A stretch of 52,340 nucleotides of DNA from Betaproteobacteria bacterium (GTDB taxonomy: Bacteria; Pseudomonadota; Gammaproteobacteria; Burkholderiales; CAIKXV01): contig JAJTHE010000137.1 of the NCBI GenBank assembly GCA_021298815.1, positions 1 through 52,340 on the forward strand, read 5' to 3'. Of the stretch, positions 1 to 9,530 are shown one piece after another (position 1 is the first letter of the stretch; every line of letters begins with the position of its first letter). The translations under genes were made by a program, and so were the position numbers. Below the pieces are notes generated by a model. That model was given only the letters and a program-made list of their open reading frames with translations. It did no database searches and had not been told where the DNA came from.

Positions 1-71
1 AGCGGGCGGTCGAGTCGAAGACGCCGTTCCCCGGCATCGAGGACGCGAAGAAGCTGCTCGGGCAGGGCTAG
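1..71 (+). CDS. C-terminal end of an unidentified protein (partial)
   Basis: The reading frame starting at base 3 runs into a TAG stop at 69-71 and encodes about 22 residues ending in KKLLGQG. It has the high G/C third-position use of its neighbours. The stop codon overlaps by two bases the stop of the opposite-strand GTPase gene at 68, so the two genes converge tail to tail. Too little is present to name a family. Confidence 0.5.
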   Translation, partial: RAVESKTPFPGIEDAKKLLGQG

Positions 72-1126
72 AGGGCAGGCTGAAGCAGCGGTTCGATCGC
101 GGCGGCGATCCGGTCTCCTGACTGCGGATCGCCGCCGTCGAACAGCAGTTCGAAGCGCGACGGCCCGTCGAAGGCGAGCGGACTGCTGCGCACCTGGCCG
201 GCAGACCACTCCACCAGCCGGTTGCCGTGGTCGGTGCGCAGTGCCGCCTTGGCGCGCAGCAGCCGCGCGCCGCAGGCGTCGACGGTGGCAGCCAGCCGCA
301 CCATCAGGCGGTCGATCAGGTCGGCATCGAATGCCGCCTGCATGCGGTGCGGATCGTCGAACAGCCAGCCCAGGCTCGCGGCGCCGGCCGAGCGGGCAGC
401 GTGGCGGGTGCCCAGGCCGGGTACCGGGCAGGCGGTGGCGGCATCGACCGCGCCGTCCGCGTGATGGCCGCCCGCCAGCAGCGGCCGCCAGCGTGCGCGC
501 GGCACATCGAGCAGCGTGGCCGGAATGCGTCCCTCGACCGTCGGGACGATCGCCTGCTTCGGCGGATACAGGGCGGCGGCATAGTCGGCGAACGCCTGCC
601 AGGCCGCACCGTCGACCCGGTCGCGCTTGTTGCCGACGACCACGTCGGCCATCGCGAGCTGGTCGTGCCAGGTGTCGTCCAGTGGATCGGTGGAGCCCGC
701 CCCGGGCAGCGGCCGGCCCGGGTCGGCGACGCAGACCACCGCGCCGACGGTCAGTGCCTTCGCCAGGCCTGGCTCGGCCAGCGTTGCGAGGATCGCCGCC
801 GGATGGCCCAGGCCCGAGGGCTCGACCAGCAGGCGGTCGGGCCGCACCCGGCGCAGCACGTCGGTGATCGCCACCCGCAGCGGGACGTTGGCGGCGCAGC
901 AGATGCAGCCGCCGGCGACTTCGCGGATCTCGACATGCACCCGGGCCCGGTCCGGGGCTGCGGCATCGGCGGCGGCCAGCGTCGTGCCGTCGATGCCGAC
1001 CACGCCGAACTCGTTGACGATCACCGCCCAGCGTTCGCCTGCCGGCCGCTGTGCGAGCAGGTGCCGGATCAGCGTGGTCTTGCCGGCCCCGAGGAAGCCG
1101 GTGATCAGGTTGCAGCGTGTGGCCAT
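68..1126 (-). CDS. CobW/COG0523-family GTPase, putative metallochaperone
   Basis: A 352-residue G3E P-loop GTPase. The Walker A motif GFLGAGKT lies at residues 10-17, the metal-binding C-x-C-C motif (GGCICC) at 74-77, and the guanine-specificity motif NKRD at 166-169. The C-terminal third is the CobW_C-type domain. Family members insert metals (Zn, Co, Fe) into client enzymes using GTP. No zinc-responsive site or client gene is visible nearby, so the metal cannot be assigned. The gene diverges from mpl, with about 100 bp between the two start codons, and converges on the partial gene at the window edge with overlapping stops. Confidence 0.9.
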   Translation of the reverse strand: MATRCNLITGFLGAGKTTLIRHLLAQRPAGERWAVIVNEFGVVGIDGTTLAAADAAAPDRARVHVEIREVAGGCICCAANVPLRVAITDVLRRVRPDRLLVEPSGLGHPAAILATLAEPGLAKALTVGAVVCVADPGRPLPGAGSTDPLDDTWHDQLAMADVVVGNKRDRVDGAAWQAFADYAAALYPPKQAIVPTVEGRIPATLLDVPRARWRPLLAGGHHADGAVDAATACPVPGLGTRHAARSAGAASLGWLFDDPHRMQAAFDADLIDRLMVRLAATVDACGARLLRAKAALRTDHGNRLVEWSAGQVRSSPLAFDGPSRFELLFDGGDPQSGDRIAAAIEPLLQPAL

Positions 1127-1226
1127 CTTCGGACTTTACCCGGGCTGCAGCCTCGAATCGCACCGGCCACTTCATCTTCCGCGGCTGACCCCGGACAGGC
1201 GGGGGTTCGTCTAAACTCGCATTGCC

Positions 1227-2593
1227 ATGCATATCCACGTCCTAGGCATCTGCGGTACTTTCATGGGTGGAGCCGCCGTGCTCGCCCGCCAGGCCGGCCA
1301 TCGGGTCACCGGCTGCGACGCGAACGTCTATCCGCCGATGAGCACCCAGCTCGTGGAGCAGGGCATCGAGCTCATCGAGGGCTACGAGCCGTCGCAGATC
1401 CGGCTGAAGCCCGACGTGTTCGTGATCGGCAACGTGGTCTCGCGCGGCAACCCGCTGATGGAGGAGATCCTCAACCGCGGGCTGCCGTACGTGTCCGGGC
1501 CGCAGTGGCTGTCCGAGCAGGTGCTGCGCGGCAAGTGGGTGCAGGCGATCGCCGGCACCCATGGCAAGACCACCACCACCGCCATGCTCGCCTTCATCCT
1601 CGAGCAGGCCGGGCTGAACCCGGGATTCCTGGTCGGCGGGGTGGCGCACGACTTTCCGGTGTCGGCGCGGCTCGCCAACTCTCAGTTTTTCGTGATCGAG
1701 GCCGATGAATACGACACCGCCTTCTTCGACAAGCGGTCCAAGTTCGTCCACTACCGGCCGCGTACCGTCGTGCTGAACAACCTCGAATTCGACCACGGCG
1801 ACATCTTCCCCAACCTGGCTGCGATCGAGCAGCAGTTCCACCACCTGGTGCGTATCGTGCCGGGGTCGGGACGCATCGTCTGGAACGCGCGGGCCGAGGC
1901 GCTGGAGCGGGTGCTCGAGCGCGGCTGCTGGACGCCGAACGAGTCGTTCAACGGCCCGGGCGGCTGGCATGCGGGCGAGCCGTCCGCAGACGGCGCGGTC
2001 GAGATCGGCTTCCGCGATGAATCGTTCGGGCACCTGCGCTGGTCGCTCGCCGGCGAGCACAACGTGCAGAACGCGCTGGCGGCGATCGCCGCGGCGCGCC
2101 ATGCCGGCATCTCGCCCGGGATCAGCCTGTCGGCGCTGGCGAAGTTCAGGGGCGTGAAGCGCCGGCTGGAGACCCGCGGTACCGTCGGCGGCATCACGGT
2201 CTACGACGATTTCGCGCATCATCCGACGGCGATCGAGGCGACGCTGATGGCGCTGCGGGCACGTATTGGAGACGGCGGCGGCAGGCTGCTGGCGGTGCTG
2301 GAGCCGCGTTCGAACACGATGCGCATGGGCATGCTCAAGGATGCGCTGCCGGCGAGCCTGGCCGGGGCCGACCGGGTTTTCTGCTACGCCGCAAACCTCG
2401 GCTGGGATGCCGATGGCGCGCTCGCCTCGCTCGGGCCGAAGCTGGCGACGCACGACCACCTGCCGTCGCTGATCGAGGCGATCGTCGCCGAGGCGCGCAC
2501 GGGCGACCATGTGCTGGTGATGAGCAACGGCGGCTTCGGGGGCATCCACGAGAAGCTGCTCGGGCGGCTGGAAGATGTCGCGGGAGCAGGATC

Positions 2594-2597
<4 letters not shown>
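1227..2597 (+). CDS. mpl: UDP-N-acetylmuramate:L-alanyl-gamma-D-glutamyl-meso-diaminopimelate ligase
   Basis: A 456-residue Mur ligase of the Mpl type, which re-attaches recycled murein tripeptide to UDP-MurNAc in the cytoplasm. The N-terminus HVLGICGTFMGG is the UDP-binding Rossmann start characteristic of Mpl. The ATP-binding motif GTHGKTTT is at residues 110-117. The central domain carries the EADEYDTAFFD segment and the C-terminal domain the EPRSNTMRMG segment. The length is normal. The stop codon overlaps the start of the AAA ATPase (ATGA at 2594-2597), implying translational coupling. MurC is the main alternative, but the N-terminal signature favours Mpl. Confidence 0.95.
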
Positions 2598-4072
<1,475 letters not shown>

Positions 4073-4073
4073 T

Positions 4074-4151
4074 AATTGGGGTCAGAGACGATTTGTCGGC
4101 AATTGGGGTCAGAGACGATTTATCGCAGGTAAATCGTCTCTGACCCCAATT
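4074..4151. repeat. REP-type hairpin (REPIN), AATTGGGG variant, with an extra left-hand copy
   Basis: Positions 4101-4122 and 4130-4151 form a perfect 22-bp inverted repeat (5' arm AATTGGGGTCAGAGACGATT plus TA) around a 7-nt loop. A further direct copy of the 5' arm lies at 4074-4094, 27 bp to the left. The core GGGTCAGAGACGATTTA is shared with the ends of the tyrosine transposase element at 25023-25929. The array begins one base after the stop codon of the upstream ATPase gene. Confidence 0.9.
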
Positions 4152-4216
4152 TCCGTGTCGTTTGCGCTTGGGCTATATTCGCTGGGCTGCAAATGTCCCC
4201 GAGGAGGAGAAGACCG

Positions 4217-5446
4217 ATGATCCGCAAGCTGCGCACCCAGCGCGACGACCAACAATGGATGCTCGACCTCGCGCTCAACATGCGCGGGCGCGTGCAGAAC
4301 TTCGAGCGTGACGACATCGAGGTGCCGGCCGGCACGCGGGCGCGCAACTACCGCATGCTGCCGAAGGTCTGGCGCAAGTCGGCCGAGCGCCACGAGCGGC
4401 TCGCGAAGAAGGCCCAGGCGATGGGCGCGAACGCGACCGCCACGCACCACTACGACCATGCGGTCGAGGGTTACCGGATGGCGCAGCACCCGATCTTCTT
4501 CGACAACCATCCGGTGAAGAAGGCGCTCTACAAGAAGCTGAGCGAGATGGTCGACCGGCGCATCGAGACCGCTTCCTATCCGATCGAGCGCGTCGAGGTG
4601 CCGTTCGACGACGGCAAGACCATCTCCTGCCTGTACCACATGCTGCCGGGCAAGCCGAAGGCACCGGTGGTCATCTACGTGCCGGGCATGGACCAGAGCA
4701 AGGAAGTGTTCCCGAAGGTCTCGCACAACATCGCGCTGTCGCGCGGCTTCCACGTGATCGCGATCGACGGCCCGGGGCAGGGCAACTCGAACATGCAGAA
4801 GATCCGCGCGGTCGGCGACAACTACGAGCGCGCCGGCGCCGCGGTGATCAGCTGGCTGATGAAGCGGCCGGAAGTCGACAAGAAGAAGATCGCGATCTAC
4901 GGCATCAGCATGGGCAGCTACTGGTGCCTGCGCCTGTCGAGCTACGACCATCGCGCCGCCGCGGTGGTGAGCTCGGTCGCCTGCTTCAACCCGAACAACA
5001 CCATCTTCACGCAGTCCTCGCCACGCTTCAAGCAGATGTTCATGTACATGGCCGGCTACAGCGACGAGGCGAAGTTCGACGTCGAGGTTGCGCAGCCGAT
5101 GACGGTGCGCGGCTACCTCGACAAGGTGAAGTGCCCGACGCTGCTGGTCACCGGCGAGTTCGACCCGCTCTGCCCGCTCGAGGAAGCCATCGAGGCCTAC
5201 CAGGACCTCAAGGTGCCGAAGGAGATGTGGATCATGGAGAACCAGTACCACCCGCTCTGGGGCATCCCCAACCTGGGCGGCATGGACTGCCATGACTACG
5301 TGATGGACTGGCTGCAGGGCCTGTTCAGCGGCAAGCGCGTGCCGAAGAAGGCAGGCCGCATCGCCTATGTCGGCGAGCAGGGCGACGGACCGTGGTCGGC
5401 CTGCGAGTGGGAGCCGACAGTCAAGCCCGGGCAGGCGTATTTCTGA
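4217..5446 (+). CDS. alpha/beta hydrolase, FrsA/DHPON-hydrolase-like
   Basis: A 409-residue alpha/beta hydrolase with a helical N-terminal cap of roughly 130 residues, a layout seen in the FrsA-like / 2,6-dihydroxypseudooxynicotine hydrolase group. The nucleophile elbow YGISMGSY lies near residue 230 (Ser about 231). Downstream segments GEFDPLCPLEEA (acid) and ENQYHPLWG (His) can supply the rest of the triad. An upstream in-frame ATG exists at 4193, but GAGGAGGAGA stands just before the ATG at 4217, so that start is preferred. A weak promoter (TATATT at 4174-4179) lies just beyond the repeat hairpin. The substrate is unknown; the neighbourhood suggests carbon-carbon or ester bond cleavage in catabolism. 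Confidence 0.8.
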   Translation: MIRKLRTQRDDQQWMLDLALNMRGRVQNFERDDIEVPAGTRARNYRMLPKVWRKSAERHERLAKKAQAMGANATATHHYDHAVEGYRMAQHPIFFDNHPVKKALYKKLSEMVDRRIETASYPIERVEVPFDDGKTISCLYHMLPGKPKAPVVIYVPGMDQSKEVFPKVSHNIALSRGFHVIAIDGPGQGNSNMQKIRAVGDNYERAGAAVISWLMKRPEVDKKKIAIYGISMGSYWCLRLSSYDHRAAAVVSSVACFNPNNTIFTQSSPRFKQMFMYMAGYSDEAKFDVEVAQPMTVRGYLDKVKCPTLLVTGEFDPLCPLEEAIEAYQDLKVPKEMWIMENQYHPLWGIPNLGGMDCHDYVMDWLQGLFSGKRVPKKAGRIAYVGEQGDGPWSACEWEPTVKPGQAYF

Positions 5447-5459
5447 GTCGCGCGCGCCG

Positions 5460-6179
5460 GTGAGGCGGGGTTCGGCCAAGGTCGCGGCCAAGGCCGTGGC
5501 CGGGGCCGTGGCCCGACCTCGGTCGTCGGTGCAGGGCGATCCGCCCCGGCTGTCGGAGGCGATGACCGTCGCGCTCGGTGCGCGCATCCGCGAGGCGCGC
5601 GAGCGCGCCTCGACCGGGATGCGCGAGCTGGCGCGCTCGGTGGGCGTCTCCGCGAGCCTGCTGTCGCAGATCGAGCGCGGCAACGTGAAGCCCTCGGTCG
5701 ATACCCTGTGGGCGATCGTGCGCGAACTGTCGATCTCCCTCGACGACCTGTTCGGCCCGCGCGAGGGCGCGCCCTCGGCCCCGAGCGCGCCGGCCAGCCC
5801 GTCGCCGGTGATGCGTGCGGGCATGGGCAAGACGATCCGCCTCGCCCGCGGCGTGGACTGGCAGCAGTTGACCGCCGGGCGCGACCCGGAAGCCGACTTC
5901 GTGCTGGTCACCTATGCGGTCGGTGCGTCGTCCTCCGAGTCCGGGGAGATGCTGCGCCACCACGGCCGCGAGTACGGCTACGTCGTCAAGGGCCGCCTCG
6001 GCGTGGCGATCGGCTTCGAGGAGCACGTGCTCGAGCCCGGCGATGCGGTCAGCTTCGATTCGGACCGTCCCCACCGGCTGTGGGCGATCGGCGACGAACC
6101 GGCGATCGCCGTCTGGCTGGTGATGCGCGCCGGCGGCGACGATGCGCCCCGGCGTCGTGCTGCCAGGACTGTTAAGTGA
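5460..6179 (+). CDS. XRE-family transcriptional regulator with C-terminal cupin
   Basis: The N-terminal helix-turn-helix covers ARIREARERASTGMRELA through SASLLSQIERGNVKPSVDTL, a typical XRE/HipB fold. It is followed by a small cupin domain (segments EMLRHHGREYGYVVKG and LEPGDAVSFDSDRPHRLW) that would bind a small-molecule effector. GTG at 5460 gives 239 residues and avoids overlap with the upstream hydrolase. ATG at 5562 would still retain the whole HTH and is possible; the N-terminal Arg/Ala-rich stretch has no clear function. The gene sits just upstream of the operon at 6277 and probably regulates it. Its stop codon region contains one half of an inverted repeat whose other half is inside the operon promoter. 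Confidence 0.85.
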   Translation: MRRGSAKVAAKAVAGAVARPRSSVQGDPPRLSEAMTVALGARIREARERASTGMRELARSVGVSASLLSQIERGNVKPSVDTLWAIVRELSISLDDLFGPREGAPSAPSAPASPSPVMRAGMGKTIRLARGVDWQQLTAGRDPEADFVLVTYAVGASSSESGEMLRHHGREYGYVVKGRLGVAIGFEEHVLEPGDAVSFDSDRPHRLWAIGDEPAIAVWLVMRAGGDDAPRRRAARTVK

Positions 6180-6220
6180 CGCGCGACAGTGGAGGGCGAC
6201 GGTGTTGACTGGCACTTAAC
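6171..6220. promoter_or_regulatory. candidate operator: GTTAAGTG / CACTTAAC inverted half-sites
   Basis: GTTAAGTG at 6171-6178 and its exact reverse complement CACTTAAC at 6213-6220 are 42 bp apart centre to centre, about four helical turns. The right half lies in the spacer of the promoter at 6205-6234; the left half overlaps the end of the XRE-cupin gene. This geometry fits binding by a dimeric or looping repressor. Assignment to the XRE regulator is inferred from position only. Confidence 0.45.
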
Positions 6221-6234
6221 GACAAACCTATACT
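6205..6234 (+). promoter_or_regulatory. sigma-70-type promoter of the dehydrogenase operon
   Basis: TTGACT at 6205-6210 and TATACT at 6229-6234 are separated by 18 bp. Each hexamer is one mismatch from consensus, which is rare in such GC-rich DNA. The expected transcription start is around 6241, about 36 bp before the first ATG at 6277. A GGAGGAGGAAC ribosome-binding site lies at 6263-6273. Confidence 0.65.
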
Positions 6235-6276
6235 GATCCGCATCGAAAACGGCCGGCGTGCCGTGGAGGAGGAACG

Positions 6277-7161
6277 ATGCGGATCGGATTCGCCGGCCTC
6301 GGCGCGATGGGCCAGTGCATCGTGCCGCGGCTGCTCGACGCGGGCCATGCGGTCACCGGCTGGAACCGCAGCCGCGACAAGGCAGGTCCGCTGCTCGATC
6401 GCGGCATGGCCTGGGCCGATACGCCTGCGGCGCTCGCCGCCGGCAGCGACGTGGTGTTCTCGATCCTCACCGACGCCGCCGCAGTGCGGGCCGTCGCGTT
6501 GGGGCCCGATGGCATCCTGTCCGGCCTCGCGCCGGATGCTGTCTACCTCGACATGAGCACGATCACGCCGGAATCGAGCCGCGAGGTCTCCTCGGCCTTC
6601 CTCGCGGCCGGGCGCATCATGCTCGATGCACCGATCTCGGGCAGCCCGGTCACCGTCGTGCAGGGCAAGGCGTCGGTGATGGTCGGTGGCGACCGGGCTG
6701 CATTCGACCGCGTGCTGCCGGTGCTGCTGGCGATCGGTGCCAAGGCCACCCACATCGGCGAGCGCGGCCTCGCGGTGCAGCTGAAGCTGGCGATAAACCT
6801 CGTGCTGATGGTCGAGGTGATCGCGTTCTGCGAGGGTGTCGCGCTGGCCGAGAAGGGCGGCGTCGACCGTGCGATCGCGGTCGAGGCGATGCTCGCCAGC
6901 GTCGTGGCATCCCCGGTGCTCGGCTACCGTGGGCCGTTCATCCTCGAGGGCCGGATGCCCGAGGTGCCGCTGGCCGACGTGACCCTGCAGCAGAAGGACA
7001 TGACGATGGTGCTCGAGCTCGCACGCAAGCTCGGCATGCCCGCGCCGCTCGCCGCCGCGGCCAACGAGATGATGAACGCCTGCCGCGGCTTCCGCATCGA
7101 CCATCACGACTTCGTGGTTGCCCATGAAGCCTATCGACGACTCGGAGGAATGAGCCGATGA
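6277..7161 (+). CDS. NAD(P)-dependent beta-hydroxyacid dehydrogenase (3-hydroxyisobutyrate dehydrogenase family)
   Basis: A 294-residue protein with the N-terminal dinucleotide motif GFAGLGAMG (residues 4-12), the substrate-loop segment DAPISGSPVTVVQGK, and the catalytic Lys in VQLKLAINL near residue 170, followed by the conserved Asn. These are the hallmarks of the 3-hydroxyisobutyrate / tartronate semialdehyde reductase family. The exact substrate cannot be read from sequence. A strong ribosome-binding site precedes the ATG. The last four bases form an ATGA overlap with the cupin gene. It is the first gene of the operon behind the promoter at 6205-6234. Confidence 0.9.
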   Translation: MRIGFAGLGAMGQCIVPRLLDAGHAVTGWNRSRDKAGPLLDRGMAWADTPAALAAGSDVVFSILTDAAAVRAVALGPDGILSGLAPDAVYLDMSTITPESSREVSSAFLAAGRIMLDAPISGSPVTVVQGKASVMVGGDRAAFDRVLPVLLAIGAKATHIGERGLAVQLKLAINLVLMVEVIAFCEGVALAEKGGVDRAIAVEAMLASVVASPVLGYRGPFILEGRMPEVPLADVTLQQKDMTMVLELARKLGMPAPLAAAANEMMNACRGFRIDHHDFVVAHEAYRRLGGMSR

Positions 7162-7595
7162 AACCCGATGAATTCATGCAGGGGCCGCAGCCCTTCATGA
7201 CCCGCCTCGCCGACGTGCCCAAGGTCGCCGGCCTGAACGCGAAGGATGGCTGGGTCGACATGCAGGTGCAGTTCCTGATCAACGCGCAGAACGCCGGCAG
7301 CGACAAGCTGCTGGTCGGCTGGACGGTGCTGCCCCCCGGCGCGCAGCACGACAGGCACCGGCACTTCCACTGCGACGAGTTCTGGATCGTCGTGCGCGGG
7401 CGCGGCGTGATGTACCTCGAGGACGGCAGCGAACGCGAGTCGGGCGAAGGCGACGTGGTGTTCACGCCGCGCGGACACTGGCACGGCTTCAAGAACACCT
7501 CGGATGAAGACGTCGTGCTGGTCTGGGGCTGGAGCGGCGCCGGCTCGCTGGAAGCGGCGGGCTACGAATCGATCGAAGGCGGCCGTACGCACTGA
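7158..7595 (+). CDS. single-domain cupin protein
   Basis: A 145-residue protein with one cupin barrel. Cupin motif 1 reads GAQHDRHRHFHCDEFWIVVRG, supplying the usual His/His/Glu metal ligands. Motif 2, GDVVFTPRGHWHGFKN, supplies the fourth His. Such proteins can be small dioxygenases, isomerases or decarboxylases, or only ligand-binding; the sequence does not decide. It is coupled by ATGA overlap to the dehydrogenase and followed after 19 bp by the hydratase-like gene, so it is likely a step or accessory in the same pathway. Confidence 0.85.
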   Translation: MKPDEFMQGPQPFMTRLADVPKVAGLNAKDGWVDMQVQFLINAQNAGSDKLLVGWTVLPPGAQHDRHRHFHCDEFWIVVRGRGVMYLEDGSERESGEGDVVFTPRGHWHGFKNTSDEDVVLVWGWSGAGSLEAAGYESIEGGRTH

Positions 7596-7614
7596 TCGCC
7601 AGGGAGGCTTCGAC

Positions 7615-8328
7615 ATGCAGGTCGGTTGGCTCGATGCCCGGGTGGAGCGCGGAATGGCCGCGCAGATGGCAGGACTTTCCCGTGCAGAGGCCGCCGGCGC
7701 CCGGGTGATGGGCTGGAAGGTGGGCTTCGGTGCGCCGGCTGCGATGGAGAAGCTTGGCCTGCAGGCGCCGGTCGTCGGCCACCTGCTGGCGAGCGCGCGC
7801 ATCGCGCCCGGGGCCTCGGTCGACACGCACGGATGGGTGAAGCCGGTGGTCGAACCGGAGGTCGCGGTCATCCTCGCTCGGGACCTCGACGGCAGCGAAG
7901 ACCGGGCGAGCGTGCGCGCGGCCATCGGCGCGCTCGCGCCTGCGCTCGAACTGGCCGACCTCTGCTTCCCGCCGGAGGACATCGAGCGGATCGTCGCTGG
8001 CAACATCTACCAGCGTCACGTTGTGTTCGGGCCGTCCGTCGCACTGCGCCCGTCCGAGCCCGGCGAGGCGCTGCTGCCCGTGCTGGCCGCCCGGGTCTGG
8101 CATGGCCAGTCGCCGCTGGCGGTTCCCGCTTCGCTGCATGCACTGACCGGGGACCCGGTCGACATCGTGGCGCATGTCGCGAAGACACTGGCTGCCTGCG
8201 GGCGGCGATTGCGCGCAGGCGAGTGCGTCATCACCGGATCGATCGTGCCGCCGGTGTTCGGCGTGGCGGGCGACACGGTGCGCTACGCGCTCGACCCCGC
8301 CGGCGAGATCGCCGTGACGCTGGGCTGA
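7615..8328 (+). CDS. fumarylacetoacetate-hydrolase-fold protein, 2-keto-4-pentenoate hydratase-like
   Basis: A 237-residue protein of the MhpD / FAH superfamily. Visible features are ARVMGWKVGFGAPAAME near the N-terminus, the acidic metal-binding stretch VVEPEVAVILARDL, and ALELADLCFPPEDIE. Related enzymes hydrate 2-hydroxypenta-2,4-dienoate-type products of aromatic ring cleavage or decarboxylate oxalocrotonate. The ATG at 7615 follows GGGAGG at 7601-7606; the reading frame is open further upstream but overlaps the cupin gene. It is third in the operon, which suggests catabolism of an aromatic or dicarboxylic intermediate. Confidence 0.8.
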   Translation: MQVGWLDARVERGMAAQMAGLSRAEAAGARVMGWKVGFGAPAAMEKLGLQAPVVGHLLASARIAPGASVDTHGWVKPVVEPEVAVILARDLDGSEDRASVRAAIGALAPALELADLCFPPEDIERIVAGNIYQRHVVFGPSVALRPSEPGEALLPVLAARVWHGQSPLAVPASLHALTGDPVDIVAHVAKTLAACGRRLRAGECVITGSIVPPVFGVAGDTVRYALDPAGEIAVTLG

Positions 8329-8381
8329 ATTCATTCGGAACCCGGATCCACCGGGTCGATGGGCAACGGAGGAGGACTCGC

Positions 8382-9431
8382 ATGGACAGGCATCTGCTCG
8401 CGCGCAGGCTGCGCACACCCTCGATTCGACGCGGTGGCTGGCCGCGAACGTCCGGGCCCCGAATGAAGGGCCTTGTGGCTGCAACGGTGCTGGTTTCAGC
8501 CGCGGCGCCCGTGCTGGCGCAAACGGCTGCAGGCGCGTTCCCGCAGCGGCCGGTGCGCGTGCTGATCCCGGTCTCGGCGGGCAGCCAGACGGACATCGTC
8601 GCGCGGCTGCTCGGGCAGAAGATGAGCGAGAACTGGGGGCAGCAGGTGCTGGTGGACAACCGGCCGGGCGCGGGCGGCACGGTCGCCGGCGGCATGCTGG
8701 TCGCGGCCCAGCCCGACGGCCATACGCTGATGCTGAATTCGATCTCGCACGCGGTCAACGCATCGCTCTATGCAAAGCTTCCGTTCGACACGCTGAAGGA
8801 CTTCGCCGGCGTGGCGCAGGTCGGCAGCACGCCCAACGTGCTGGTCGTCGCACCCGACCTGGCGGTGAAGAGCGTGCGCGACCTGCTCGCGATGGCCAAG
8901 GGCAAGCCGGGGATGCTCAACTTCGCGTCGGCGGGCATCGGTACCGGGACGCACCTGAACGGCGAGCAGTTCAAGCTCGCCGCCGGCATCGACATCGTGC
9001 ACGTGCCGTTCAAGGGTACGCCCGAAGCCCTGAACGACGTCGCTTCGAGCCGCGTGCAGATGTTCTTCGCGCCGCTTTCGCCGGCGCTGCCGTTCGTGAG
9101 GGACCGGCGGGTGGTTCCGCTGGCCGTGAGCACCGCGCGGCGCGCGCCGGCGCTGCCCGACCTGCCGACGGTGGCCGAGGCGGGCCTGCCCGGCTTCGAG
9201 TTCGACCTCTGGCTGGGCATCCTCGCGCCATCGAAGACGCCGCGCCCGATCGTGAACCAGCTGAGCGCGGAAGTCAGGCGGGTACTCGACCTGCCGGACA
9301 TCCGCGAGCGCATGCTCGCCCAGGGCGTGGATGCGCGCTACAGTACGCCGGAAGAGTTCGACCGGTTCATCCGCAGCGAGGTCGAGCGGATCGCGAAGAT
9401 CGTCAAGGCATCGGGTGCGCGTGTCGAGTGA
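8382..9431 (+). CDS. tripartite tricarboxylate transporter substrate-binding protein (Bug family)
   Basis: A 349-residue periplasmic receptor. After an Arg-rich N-terminal extension comes a Sec signal (GLVAATVLVSAAAPVLA). The Bug fold follows: FPQRPVRVLIPVSAGSQTDI, VDNRPGAGGTVAGG, IVHVPFKGTPEALNDVASSR and LPDLPTVAEAGLPGFEF. GGAGGAG precedes the ATG at 8382; an internal Met directly before the signal peptide (8463) is an alternative start. No membrane subunits (TctA/TctB) lie nearby, as is usual for orphan Bug receptors. It probably captures the carboxylate degraded by the operon. A short hairpin (ACCCGG/CCGGGT, 8340-8356) lies just upstream. Confidence 0.92.
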   Translation: MDRHLLARRLRTPSIRRGGWPRTSGPRMKGLVAATVLVSAAAPVLAQTAAGAFPQRPVRVLIPVSAGSQTDIVARLLGQKMSENWGQQVLVDNRPGAGGTVAGGMLVAAQPDGHTLMLNSISHAVNASLYAKLPFDTLKDFAGVAQVGSTPNVLVVAPDLAVKSVRDLLAMAKGKPGMLNFASAGIGTGTHLNGEQFKLAAGIDIVHVPFKGTPEALNDVASSRVQMFFAPLSPALPFVRDRRVVPLAVSTARRAPALPDLPTVAEAGLPGFEFDLWLGILAPSKTPRPIVNQLSAEVRRVLDLPDIRERMLAQGVDARYSTPEEFDRFIRSEVERIAKIVKASGARVE

Positions 9432-9530
9432 GGTTGCGGTCGCTCGATGATGGTCGGGCGTGGGGCTTGCGTCGCGCAGCGATGCAGCCGCCACCCGTCC
9501 GGGGCGCGTGCGCTTCCAGTTGCCTGAGGA

